From: UBA1756 sp045130235
GTDB taxonomy: Bacteria; Bacteroidota; Bacteroidia; Bacteroidales; WCHB1-69
Length of the DNA: 64,000 bases
Direction: 5' to 3'
NCBI GenBank assembly: GCA_045130235.1
Contig: JBGUPJ010000023.1
Location: forward strand, 45,435-109,434
Part shown: positions 56,175 to 63,650 of the stretch, piece by piece
Position numbering within the stretch: the stretch's first letter is position 1
How the letters are laid out: each line of letters starts with the position of its first letter
Position numbers and translations under genes: made by a program
The notes under the pieces: generated by a model
Database searches by the model: none
What the model saw: only the letters and a program-made list of their open reading frames with translations
Told to the model about the DNA's origin: nothing

Positions 56175-58074
56175 ACTGATTCAGTGCCTCAAAAACGGAA
56201 TTCTTGCTGATGTACTCGGGCACGATATCTTTCATCTTCTTCACAATGGCGAAATCGGTGTTGTCTTTTAAGGCGATGAGTTCGTCAATCTCTTTCGACA
56301 CCTCCTTGTAATCGTAAGTGCGCACTTTCGCAATCATGATTTTCGGGTTGGGGGTCTCGGTGGTGTTCTCCTTGTTGGCCAGCAGCTCCTCGTAAAGCTT
56401 TTCGCCTGGTCGTAGTCCCGTGAAAGTGATTTGGATATCCTTGCCGAGGGTGAGTCCCGACAGGCGTATCATCTTCACAGCGAGGTCGTAGATGCGCACG
56501 GGCTGTCCCATGTCGAAGATGAAGATCTCGCCGCCGTTGCCCATGGCACCTGCGTTGATGACCAGCTGGCAGGCCTCCGGAATGGTCATGAAGAAACGGG
56601 TGATCTCACGGTCGGTGACGGTAACGGGACCGCCGTTCTCAATCTGCTGTTTGAAAATCGGGATCACCGAACCGTTGGTACCTAATACATTGCCGAAACG
56701 AGTGGTGATGAACTTGGTGGTGTCTTGCTCGAAATTCAGCGACTGCACATAAATCTCGGCAATGCGTTTGCTGCAGCCCATCACATTGGTGGGATTGACG
56801 GCCTTGTCGGTCGATACCATCACAAATTTTTTCACCCCATATTTTACGGCCAAATCGGCTAAAATCTTGGTGCCCTGCACGTTGTTCTTCAACGATGCGC
56901 TCGGATTCTCTTCCATCATGGGCACATGCTTGTAGGCGGCGGCATGATAGATGAGGTCGGGTTTTTCCTGCGAAATAATCTCCTCCATCTTCACCACATC
57001 GCGGATATCTACAATCTGTATGTCAATGTCACGCAGTCCGTTGGTCGCATAGCATTCATTGCGAAGGTAAAAGACAGGCGTTTCGGCATTGTCGACCAAA
57101 ATCAGCCGCTTGTACTGGTATTTCATCACCTGGCGCACGATCTCGCTGCCGATGGAACCGGCGGCACCCGTGATCAGAATGACTTTTCCACATAAATCTT
57201 TAGTAATCAGATGTGTGTCAAGAACAATCTCGCCACGCTCCAGCAGGTCTTCAATCTTTACCTTCTTTATCTGTTTGAAACTCAGCTCGCCATTGATCCA
57301 TCTTTTCACGGGCGGCACCACCAGCACTTTGGCATTATGCTGTAAGCCGATTTCTGTGATTTCATTCAGTTGAGAGGGCGGCATATTCTGGATGGCCACA
57401 ATTAGGAAGTTAATGTTGTGGTGCTCAAGAAAATCGGCCATCGTCTGAGCGTTGTAAACCGTCGCATTCTCAATCTTTTTCCCAATTTTGTTCGGGTCTT
57501 TGTCGAAGAAAGCCAGCACGTTGTATTTGGTGCGAACATCGCGGTCAAGCGCTCGCTTGGTGATGACTCCCGAAGCGCCCGCTCCCACAATCACCACGTC
57601 CCGCTTCTTGCGTGCCGGATTGATGGTTTCGAGATACAACACCTTGAATGTCAGACGATAAAACACCATGATAAGTGTCGTAATGGTGAATTCCATTACC
57701 ACAACAGAGTGAGGAACAATGAAATGTCGGCCGATGGCGTAGGTGATGAGGTTGATGGCCACTATTGCCGCCGACCCCGCTATATTGGAAAGTAAAATTC
57801 GGAAAATATCAGTGGTGTTGGTGTAGCGGACCACACTTTTATAGGTCTTGAAGATAAGGGAGAAAATGATCCGTAATACAATGAATATCAGTGGTATGTA
57901 AATATATTCCGAGACACTGAATGATGTCTTGCTAAAAATCATGAAGTCTGACCGGAGCAGCAGCGCAAAAAGGGTGGCACAGAGAATACAGATGACATCC
58001 GCCAACAATACCCATACGCTTCGGACAATACCGAGAGATTTGAAAAAGCGCTTGATGTATATTAGAATGGGCAT
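56173..58074 (-). CDS. FlaA1/CapD-type nucleotide-sugar 4,6-dehydratase (membrane form)
   Basis: 633-aa membrane-anchored SDR enzyme, likely UDP-HexNAc 4,6-dehydratase in surface polysaccharide or glycan synthesis. N-terminal helices (about four in 1-145), a CoA-binding-like Rossmann domain (VIVGAGASGVITKRAL near 160), then the catalytic Rossmann domain with ITGAAGSIGSEIVRQ (near 300). The VSTDKAVNPTNVMGCSKR segment has Met where classical SDR have Tyr of YxxxK, as in PglF/FlaA1-type enzymes. No neighbouring glycosyltransferases are in the window, so the polymer is unknown. Confidence 0.9.
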   Translation of the reverse strand: MPILIYIKRFFKSLGIVRSVWVLLADVICILCATLFALLLRSDFMIFSKTSFSVSEYIYIPLIFIVLRIIFSLIFKTYKSVVRYTNTTDIFRILLSNIAGSAAIVAINLITYAIGRHFIVPHSVVVMEFTITTLIMVFYRLTFKVLYLETINPARKKRDVVIVGAGASGVITKRALDRDVRTKYNVLAFFDKDPNKIGKKIENATVYNAQTMADFLEHHNINFLIVAIQNMPPSQLNEITEIGLQHNAKVLVVPPVKRWINGELSFKQIKKVKIEDLLERGEIVLDTHLITKDLCGKVILITGAAGSIGSEIVRQVMKYQYKRLILVDNAETPVFYLRNECYATNGLRDIDIQIVDIRDVVKMEEIISQEKPDLIYHAAAYKHVPMMEENPSASLKNNVQGTKILADLAVKYGVKKFVMVSTDKAVNPTNVMGCSKRIAEIYVQSLNFEQDTTKFITTRFGNVLGTNGSVIPIFKQQIENGGPVTVTDREITRFFMTIPEACQLVINAGAMGNGGEIFIFDMGQPVRIYDLAVKMIRLSGLTLGKDIQITFTGLRPGEKLYEELLANKENTTETPNPKIMIAKVRTYDYKEVSKEIDELIALKDNTDFAIVKKMKDIVPEYISKNSVFEALNQ

Positions 58075-58137
58075 TTTTATAGACTTCGATTATTCGTTTA
58101 TATTACGAAAATGGCTACTTTTTGTTACACTTGTATT

Positions 58138-59370
58138 TTATTTAAAAGAAAGATTATCTTCTTGAATTTCAATAATTTGAATAGAATTTTCTTTGCTGAT
58201 GTCGTAGGGGATTTGCAGTTTGATATAATTGTCGGTAAAGCCAAACATGAGGTTGCCTTTCTTTTCCGACTCGATGAGTACAGGTCGTTTTTCGCCGATA
58301 TGTTGGCGGTAGAAGGCGATCTTCTTGCGTTCCGACAGTTCGAGCAGCTGGTTGGTGCGCTCTCTTTTCACGGGTGGCGGCACCTGCTGGGGCATGGCGG
58401 CTGCCGGTGTGCCGGGGCGTTTCGAGTAGGTGAAAACGTGGCAGTAGCTGATGTCCAAGTCTTCCAGAAATTGCAGCCCGTCAGCAAATTCCGCGTCGGT
58501 CTCGCCGGGGAAGCCCGCGATGATGTCCATGGCGATGCAGGCGTCGGGCATCATCTGGCGGATGCGATGCACCTTCTCGGCATACAGCTCGCGTGTGTAG
58601 CGGCGGTGCATTTCGCCCAGCACGCGGTTGCACGGCGACTGCAGCGGGATGTGGAAGTGCGGCATGATGACCTTCGACTGCGCCGCCAACGCGATGATTT
58701 CATCGGTCAGCAGGTTGGGCTCGATGGAGGAGATGCGAAAACGCAGCGGGTAGTGCCGCTCCTCGATGGCGCGGAGCAACTCGTAGAAGCTGCTTCCGTC
58801 CTTCCGGCCGAAGTCGCCGAGGTTCACTCCCGTGAGGTTCACCTCCTTGATGCCCATGCCGACTATGCGGTCGATCTGGTCCAGCACGTTGGGGATGCTG
58901 TCGCTGCGGCTCTCGCCACGGGCTTTCCACACGGTGCAGTAGGTGCAGTGGTAGTCGCAGCCGTCCTGTATCTTCAGGAACGAGCGGGTGCGGTCGTTGG
59001 AGGAGAAGGCGGAGTAGAAGCGCGGCTTTTCCGGCAGCGGTTCGCCCTGCAGGAAGGGCAGGATGTTCATCTTGTCTTCGTTGCCGAAAGTGGCCGTCAC
59101 GCCGGGCCATTGCATCATCTCGTCGGCGCGGAGGGCCGCCTGACAGCCGACCACCACAATCTGTGCGTCGGGCGACTGCCGGTGCAAATGCGCCACCAGA
59201 TTCCGCACTTTCTTCTCGGCCACTGCCGTCACGGCGCAGCTGTTCACGATGATGGTGTCGGGCTGTTCCGACAGGGCAAAGCCGCTCTCCTGCAGCCGTC
59301 TGGCGATTTCCGACGACTCGCTGAAGTTCAGTTTGCAGCCCAAGGTATGGATGGAGAAAGTCTTGCTCAT
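58138..59370 (-). CDS. mtaB: tRNA t6A37 methylthiotransferase MtaB
   Basis: 410-aa radical-SAM methylthiotransferase turning t6A37 into ms2t6A37. UPF0004 domain cysteines are Cys12 (LGCKLNFSES, the MtaB-type signature), Cys45 and Cys76; the radical-SAM cluster uses Cys138, Cys142 and Cys145 (CDYHCTYC). A C-terminal TRAM-like stretch ends the protein. It complements tsaD, which supplies the t6A substrate. Its -7 box is 8 bp before the start codon, so the mRNA leader must be very short. Confidence 0.94.
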   Translation of the reverse strand: MSKTFSIHTLGCKLNFSESSEIARRLQESGFALSEQPDTIIVNSCAVTAVAEKKVRNLVAHLHRQSPDAQIVVVGCQAALRADEMMQWPGVTATFGNEDKMNILPFLQGEPLPEKPRFYSAFSSNDRTRSFLKIQDGCDYHCTYCTVWKARGESRSDSIPNVLDQIDRIVGMGIKEVNLTGVNLGDFGRKDGSSFYELLRAIEERHYPLRFRISSIEPNLLTDEIIALAAQSKVIMPHFHIPLQSPCNRVLGEMHRRYTRELYAEKVHRIRQMMPDACIAMDIIAGFPGETDAEFADGLQFLEDLDISYCHVFTYSKRPGTPAAAMPQQVPPPVKRERTNQLLELSERKKIAFYRQHIGEKRPVLIESEKKGNLMFGFTDNYIKLQIPYDISKENSIQIIEIQEDNLSFK

Positions 59371-59378
59371 AGTGGCGG

Positions 59379-59386
59379 CAAAAATA
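59379..59386 (-). promoter_or_regulatory. -7 box of mtaB
   Basis: Minus-strand TATTTTTG, only 8 bp from the ATG at 59370. A transcript starting from it would be nearly leaderless. Confidence 0.5.
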
Positions 59387-59460
59387 CTGCATTTTTTGCA
59401 ATTGTGAGCCCTGAATTCACCATTTGCTGCTGGAGTGAATGAAGGTGATGGATGAGGAAC

Positions 59461-60363
59461 TTATTTTTCTTTGTCCAGTGTGATAATGAAGTGCTCCATT
59501 TGTTCCGTACTATTCTTTTTTGAACTGACGATAGTCCTGCGCAAATAGTCAGCGTGTAAAAAGATGCCCGGTTGGGTGTTGAACTCGTACACCCCTTCTT
59601 CTTCAAACTTCATTTTGTAATTCTTCATCTCTTCATTGTCACCTCCAGCTTGGTAGTATGAAATTGCTTCGAGAGTGGCTTTCTTGAGTTGTTTCTTGTC
59701 GGCGACACTTCGTGTGTGGAGTCGGTAGATAGGCTCTTTTGTCGAACATTTCTTCACAGAATAGGACATGTTGGTTGGCAACGCCACATCTAAAAGGGTC
59801 TGTGTTTTTCCTTTGCTTCTTATTGTTTTGTTGAGCGGATAGGTGTTCCCTAATGCTGTGTGAAGAATGGAAATCTCCTGATATATTTTCTGAATGAGCA
59901 ACTCTTCTGTGTAGAGTGACTTAATCATTTCCGTTGTTTGCCAATCCGGTTCCTGCCCCAAAGCGTCTAATGCAGCTATGCTGTATTTCATACAACAGGG
60001 GATCAGACTGTCTGCATTGATGACTTTGATGATGGTGCCGTCGGGGTCGGTTGTATATAAAACGGTTTGTATCAATTGGTAGTCGTGTGGAGTGAAGCGA
60101 TCCCCCAGCAACTCTACGAAAACGGGTGAGTCGAAAAATCCGTGATAAGCCATCTCTATGGTATAGCCTGATGGACCGGAGTTGAGGACAGTCATCGTCA
60201 TGGTATAATGTAAGGAATCTGTCGACGATTTGTCGCGTGCGATTTTGGTGACATTATAATGGAAGATGTCGCCCGCCTGCCATTTGGGAGTAAATGACAC
60301 ATTCTGACCATGGACTGTCAGAATGGTCATGATAGTGAGTAGGAAAATGCCAATTTTTTTCAT
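59461..60363 (-). CDS. exported protein of unknown function
   Basis: 300-aa protein with a signal peptide (MKKIGIFLLTIMTILTVHGQ). The mature part is a mix of strands and helices (FTPKWQAGDIFHYNVTKIARDKS ... EMAYHGFFDSPVFVELLGDRF), without a domain I recognise. CCMKYSIAALDALG holds two adjacent cysteines. It lies 24 bp after the DUF2442 gene in the same direction, so it may be co-transcribed with the DUF4160-DUF2442 pair, or the pair may simply have inserted ahead of it. Confidence 0.75.
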   Translation of the reverse strand: MKKIGIFLLTIMTILTVHGQNVSFTPKWQAGDIFHYNVTKIARDKSSTDSLHYTMTMTVLNSGPSGYTIEMAYHGFFDSPVFVELLGDRFTPHDYQLIQTVLYTTDPDGTIIKVINADSLIPCCMKYSIAALDALGQEPDWQTTEMIKSLYTEELLIQKIYQEISILHTALGNTYPLNKTIRSKGKTQTLLDVALPTNMSYSVKKCSTKEPIYRLHTRSVADKKQLKKATLEAISYYQAGGDNEEMKNYKMKFEEEGVYEFNTQPGIFLHADYLRRTIVSSKKNSTEQMEHFIITLDKEK

Positions 60364-60387
60364 TTCAGTGATGTGGTAAAGTCTTGC

Positions 60388-60690
60388 TCATTTTGAAGAA
60401 TTGTAGGGTGTTTGTGCTTCTGCCACAATCGATGGTGCAACTTCGGATGTGTCATAGGCGGGCACGCTGTTCTCGTAAAGGTATTCCGGGGCGAGATCGG
60501 CCCCGTTTTCCCATTCTATGGTATTGAACCGTATGCTGAAATGCTGAAATTGTTTTTTGTCACGCAGCGGCTCAAACACTTCACCCTTTAGTGAATGGGC
60601 GAGATCAACGTCACGCACCTCACCATTGTTGAACCACATTCGGATTTTATATTCTTCGAGATATTTTGCTCTGTTGATTTCGAGAAACAT
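60388..60690 (-). CDS. DUF2442 protein
   Basis: 100-aa protein with the DUF2442 pattern (YKIRMWFNNGEVRDVDLAHSL ... FEPLRDKKQFQHFSI ... NTIEWENGADLAPEYLY). DUF2442 genes are typically paired with DUF4160 genes, as here, 8 bp apart; the pairing resembles toxin-antitoxin organisation but activity is unproven to my knowledge. Confidence 0.87.
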   Translation of the reverse strand: MFLEINRAKYLEEYKIRMWFNNGEVRDVDLAHSLKGEVFEPLRDKKQFQHFSIRFNTIEWENGADLAPEYLYENSVPAYDTSEVAPSIVAEAQTPYNSSK

Positions 60691-60698
60691 TTCAAATA

Positions 60699-60956
60699 TT
60701 ATTTTAAGGGTTCTATGGTATCCAGTTTCCTACCACATTTTGCTTTGTTCCAGTCAGATAACAATTCATCCTTATGTAGTTCGAGCCATTCAAAAATCAG
60801 ATGCAGTGCGCGTTTGGGCATCTCTCCTTTGACTAATCCATCGGCGATGTTTACCGACACCTTATACTCTCCATACCAAGCGTGAAAATGGGCAGGAGCA
60901 TGATCGTTATAGTTCATAAAGATGATAATTCCATAGAATGAGCAGATTTGAGGCAT
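60699..60956 (-). CDS. DUF4160 protein
   Basis: 85-aa protein with the DUF4160 signature (MPQICSFYGIIIFMNYNDH APAHFHAWYGEY). The N-terminal frame could extend to an ATG at 61007, but the -7 box at 60981-60988 lies inside that extension, so MPQI at 60956 is the start. First gene of a pair with DUF2442. Confidence 0.87.
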   Translation of the reverse strand: MPQICSFYGIIIFMNYNDHAPAHFHAWYGEYKVSVNIADGLVKGEMPKRALHLIFEWLELHKDELLSDWNKAKCGRKLDTIEPLK

Positions 60957-60980
60957 AGCAGTCTTAGTTTTTTTAGCGTG

Positions 60981-60988
60981 CAAAAGTA
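60981..60988 (-). promoter_or_regulatory. -7 box of the DUF4160-DUF2442 pair
   Basis: Minus-strand TACTTTTG followed by CA, 24 bp before the DUF4160 ATG at 60956; it decides that start. Confidence 0.6.
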
Positions 60989-61016
60989 CAATTTTTTCCA
61001 ATTCCATTGGATGCTT

Positions 61017-61349
61017 TTACCAAAGCGACACTCGTCCAAGTTTGCCAAGGTCAAGTGTTGCGGTTTCTGCGCCGAGAGCCTTGAACGCACGCATAATGGT
61101 GCTGTAGGCTATGCCTTTGCCACTCTCAATCTTTGAAATAAAGGATTTTTTGACCCCCATGCGTTCTCCCAGCTCATCTTGTGTCAGCCCCTGTCTCTTC
61201 CGGGCTTGTCTGATAGCCTCGCCAATGAAATAGTCGTCAACCTCCTTTTTGAGCTTGGCTTCGAATTCATCACGTTCAGTCGTTCCCACTTTGCCAATGA
61301 ATTCGTCAAGTACTTCGTCTTCCGTATAAAACTTCTTGTTGTTTTCCAT
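61017..61349 (-). CDS. XRE-family HTH antitoxin (HigA-like)
   Basis: 110-aa DNA-binding protein. An N-terminal charged segment precedes a helix-turn-helix domain at about 45-100 (IRQARKRQGLTQDELGERMGVKKSFISKIESGKG). It follows a RelE/HigB-like toxin gene by 9 bp, in the toxin-first order of higBA systems. Expected to bind toxin and operator. Confidence 0.87.
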   Translation of the reverse strand: MENNKKFYTEDEVLDEFIGKVGTTERDEFEAKLKKEVDDYFIGEAIRQARKRQGLTQDELGERMGVKKSFISKIESGKGIAYSTIMRAFKALGAETATLDLGKLGRVSLW

Positions 61350-61358
61350 ATTGTATAT

Positions 61359-61688
61359 TTATTTGTTGTCAAAATAACATTTGCGTATTAATTCTGCTTT
61401 TTCAATCTCCTTTTTTGGTGTTTTCGATGACTTTTTCACAATGCCATGAGTAGCCACAATTAGAGATTTAGTTTGGTTGTCCCAAAATGAAAACAATCTG
61501 TAATAGTTGCCACCATGCAGTGTGCGGAATTCCCATATATCAGTGTTATTGAGTTTCTTAAATATATCGCTATCCTTTACCCCCAATCGTACTTTTTTGA
61601 CATTGAAAAGAACTTTCTTTCTTGCTGTTTCATTGATGTTTTTGAGAAAGTCATAAGCTTCTGGCAGATAGATTACATTTATTTCCAT
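61359..61688 (-). CDS. RelE/HigB-family toxin
   Basis: 109-aa RelE-fold protein (YLPEAYDFLKNINETARKK ... IWEFRTLHGGNYYRLFSFW ... ATHGIVKKSSKTPKKEIEKAE). The LxGxxYRLFxFW core and KKSxKTPxxEIxxA C-terminal helix match the phage-derived Gp49/HigB-like group. Expected to cleave ribosome-bound mRNA. It has its own -7 box upstream and the antitoxin downstream. Confidence 0.87.
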   Translation of the reverse strand: MEINVIYLPEAYDFLKNINETARKKVLFNVKKVRLGVKDSDIFKKLNNTDIWEFRTLHGGNYYRLFSFWDNQTKSLIVATHGIVKKSSKTPKKEIEKAELIRKCYFDNK

Positions 61689-61709
61689 TTTTATTCAAAT
61701 TAGAGAGTG

Positions 61710-61717
61710 CAAAAATA
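61710..61717 (-). promoter_or_regulatory. -7 box of the RelE/HigA-like pair
   Basis: Minus-strand TATTTTTG followed by CA, 21 bp before the toxin ATG at 61688. Confidence 0.55.
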
Positions 61718-61839
61718 TAAAAAGTTTTCTATATGGGAAACTTTATTTGAGAATATTTTTACATTTTCTTGTCGTTGCTTCACCTCTGGGTGCCATTGGG
61801 AAGTGGTAGAGAGGAAATGGTATTTGATTAGTTCCCGAA

Positions 61840-61869
61840 AGCCGTTGCATTTTGTAACGGCTTTTTTTT
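61840..61869 (+). terminator. orphan intrinsic terminator
   Basis: AGCCGTT and AACGGCT pair around a 9-nt loop, followed by eight T. It points along the plus strand, but no plus-strand gene precedes it, so it may be the remnant of a lost gene or small RNA. Confidence 0.75.
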
Positions 61870-61971
61870 GTAGTATTGCGCCTTGAAAAGTTCAAATAAT
61901 GCGAAATTGCACAATTTTTTTTAGACAAAAATCGTTGTAATAATATGATTCACAAAAAGTACCATTTTACA

Positions 61972-62007
61972 GGTTATTATGACCTGACATTTCGAGTGCG
62001 TTAAAAC
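61972..62007 (+). repeat. 36-bp direct repeat, copy 1
   Basis: Begins GGTTATTATGACC and ends GTGCGTTAAAAC; one base differs from copy 2. It ends 32 bp before the ATG of the first array gene. The upstream ACA is also shared with copy 3. Confidence 0.95.
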
Positions 62008-62039
62008 TTTTGGGAAAGCCAATAATATAATTTTTAACA

Positions 62040-62522
62040 ATGATAGATCACATTAAGAATTACATAATTATACTATTAATAGCTGGGGGTGCATTCTGTT
62101 GTTGCGACTTTTTACCAAAGAAGGCAGCTGTTCACCAAAATGGAACAATAAGAAACGAGGAGCAAAAGATAGACGTTCTTACGGGGCAAAATCCATTCTA
62201 TTCAGATTCTCTGTCAAAAGACAGCATTCGGGGGAAATGGATTCAAGACACATTAGGCTGTAAACACATGCGAACATTGGGAATGGCAGTTTCACTGATA
62301 AAAAAATATGACTTATTACATAAATCAAAAGAAAATTTTTTATTGGTTTTTGGATATCCTAACGAAATACAAAATACTCAAAGTTCTCTATATCTGATAT
62401 ATTATTTGGAATCTGTCTGCGAAAACGACACACTTATTGTAGATTCTGACAAAAGTTGGGTGGAATTTGTCTTTATAAACGATACATTAACAGCTATACC
62501 GACTGATATCAATGAAGAATGA
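62040..62522 (+). CDS. array gene 1: small exported protein, probably membrane-tethered or lipoprotein
   Basis: 160-aa protein with a hydrophobic N-terminus (YIIILLIAGGAF) followed at once by three Cys, compatible with a loose lipobox. The rest is soluble, with no recognised domain. It is distinctly AT-rich compared with the housekeeping genes and lies 32 bp after repeat copy 1. A role as an immunity protein is inference from context. Confidence 0.7.
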   Translation: MIDHIKNYIIILLIAGGAFCCCDFLPKKAAVHQNGTIRNEEQKIDVLTGQNPFYSDSLSKDSIRGKWIQDTLGCKHMRTLGMAVSLIKKYDLLHKSKENFLLVFGYPNEIQNTQSSLYLIYYLESVCENDTLIVDSDKSWVEFVFINDTLTAIPTDINEE

Positions 62523-62718
62523 TTTTTTTGATTTCGTTGAAAGCGAGCGTTTTGCAAGCCGAATTGGCGACGGCACCATCTCAGGCCTCAACAACCATGT
62601 TGCCAATGCCGCTGCGCTTGCCGCCAAGCAGGCGAAAGTGAACGCCGCCGCGCCCGACAGCATCGTGCCCAACCGGTTCGCAATTCTGCACCAGCTGCAG
62701 GCGGTTTTTATGACCTGA
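62512..62718 (+). pseudogene. possible gene remnant ending inside repeat copy 2
   Basis: A 68-codon frame overlaps the end of array gene 1 by 11 bp. Its DNA switches abruptly from AT-rich to GC-rich near 62560, its translation is Ala-rich without resemblance to known families, and its TGA stop (62716-62718) lies inside repeat copy 2. Most likely a fragment of a longer gene cut by the insertion or exchange of cassettes; it could also be non-coding. Confidence 0.3.
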
Positions 62719-62738
62719 CATTTCGAGTGCGTTAAAAC
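62703..62738 (+). repeat. 36-bp direct repeat, copy 2
   Basis: Begins GGTTTTTATGACC and ends GTGCGTTAAAAC. It is 731 bp from copy 1 and 877 bp from copy 3, and ends 8 bp before the ATG of array gene 2. Confidence 0.95.
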
Positions 62739-62746
62739 ATCTGTAT

Positions 62747-63526
62747 ATGAAGAATTTATTTGTGTTATTTTCGGCCTTGTGCTCCGCAATTTGCCTGATG
62801 GCACAGCCAGAGGTTGTTTTCCCTACGCGGGCAAGCGAAAACCTCAACGGACCCGTGCGCGTGGTCCAGTATTCCGACAATGTTGTCGAAATTGACAGTT
62901 CCAACGTCATTTACATCAGCGCGACTACCACAAAAGAATTCGACAAGGAGGGGAGACTGCAATACTCTTTACACTCGTGTGTTGATATAATGGATGATAT
63001 TTTCAGTTATGAGTATGATGAATCCGGACGTCTGAAAGTGCGGCGTTCCCATTCCAGGGAAATCTACGACGAAACGTATTTTTATTCCGTTGACGGACAT
63101 TTGATTCGCGTCACAAAAGACTACAAGGAACCGCCATTCAATGAATATAACACTACCTATATAGTTCTTTCGCATGACGGGCAAGGACATCTTACGGATA
63201 TTTTAGACTCGTCGAATAACAGTCGTTACCACTATGTATATAGCAGCAGGGGGCAATTGCAAGAGCGTCAGTTTTTCCTTCTGGACAAAGAAAGCGGCAA
63301 AGATGAGCTCAGGGAGACCATCTCCTACCAATATAATGACAAAGGCGACATGGTATCCGATCGCTGCATATACTTCGGAAAGGAGATATATACAACACAA
63401 TACGAATATCCTTCCGAATACCAAGACCAGTATGGCAACTGGCTCATACGAGACGTAATCTCGAAGCATGGGGGTGGCATTCACAAATGGATGGAACGCC
63501 GAATCATCCTCTATTACGAGGATTAG
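62747..63526 (+). CDS. array gene 2: exported protein with YD/RHS-like hairpins
   Basis: 259-aa protein with a signal peptide (LFVLFSALCSAICLMAQ). The mature part has repeated YD-type hairpins: YEYDESGRLKVRRSH, YSVDGHLIRVTKDY, YSSRGQLQERQFF, YNDKGDMVSDRCIYFG. Such stand-alone YD-hairpin proteins occur in Bacteroidota without a known role. It lacks the hyperconserved core of Rhs toxins. Composition is richer in GC than array genes 1 and 3. Confidence 0.75.
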   Translation: MKNLFVLFSALCSAICLMAQPEVVFPTRASENLNGPVRVVQYSDNVVEIDSSNVIYISATTTKEFDKEGRLQYSLHSCVDIMDDIFSYEYDESGRLKVRRSHSREIYDETYFYSVDGHLIRVTKDYKEPPFNEYNTTYIVLSHDGQGHLTDILDSSNNSRYHYVYSSRGQLQERQFFLLDKESGKDELRETISYQYNDKGDMVSDRCIYFGKEIYTTQYEYPSEYQDQYGNWLIRDVISKHGGGIHKWMERRIILYYED

Positions 63527-63549
63527 GGGGCGGGGAACGGCGATTTGTT

Positions 63550-63579
63550 TGTAGAGCCGCGATGCACCACGCCTCTACA
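63550..63579. repeat. 30-bp near-palindrome abutting repeat copy 3
   Basis: TGTAGAG at the left and CTCTACA at the right form a perfect 7-bp outer stem; the inner bases are mostly complementary (11 of the 14 pairs outside the centre). It resembles REP-like TGTAGAGACGCG elements that I recall as widespread in Bacteroidota and cyanobacteria. It ends exactly one base before copy 3 begins. Confidence 0.75.
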
Positions 63580-63615
63580 GGTTTTTATGACTTGACATTT
63601 CGAGTGCGTTAAAAC
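63580..63615 (+). repeat. 36-bp direct repeat, copy 3
   Basis: Begins GGTTTTTATGACT and ends GTGCGTTAAAAC; it differs from copy 2 by one base. It ends 35 bp before array gene 3. Confidence 0.95.
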
Positions 63616-63650
63616 AATGCTTGGAGGTTTATTCCATAATTAGAAAAAAT

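Larger units (their letters stand above)
61689..62039. other. 351-bp intergenic region between the toxin pair and the repeat array
   Basis: AT-rich spacer holding the toxin-pair -7 box, an orphan plus-strand terminator and the first 36-bp repeat. I see no convincing gene; a 61-codon minus-strand frame at 61743-61928 has no family resemblance. Confidence 0.7.

Noticed and set aside
61743..61928. 61-codon minus-strand frame
   Set aside because: No family resemblance and it runs across the orphan terminator.
61972..63615. CRISPR array
   Set aside because: The 36-bp repeat is CRISPR-sized and begins GTTTT-like and ends AAAAC, but spacing is 700-880 bp with genes between and there are no cas genes.
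63592..63615. sigma70-type promoter in the 36-bp repeat
   Set aside because: TTGACA appears in copy 3 only and the spacing to TAAAAC is 12 bp; Bacteroidota use a different consensus.
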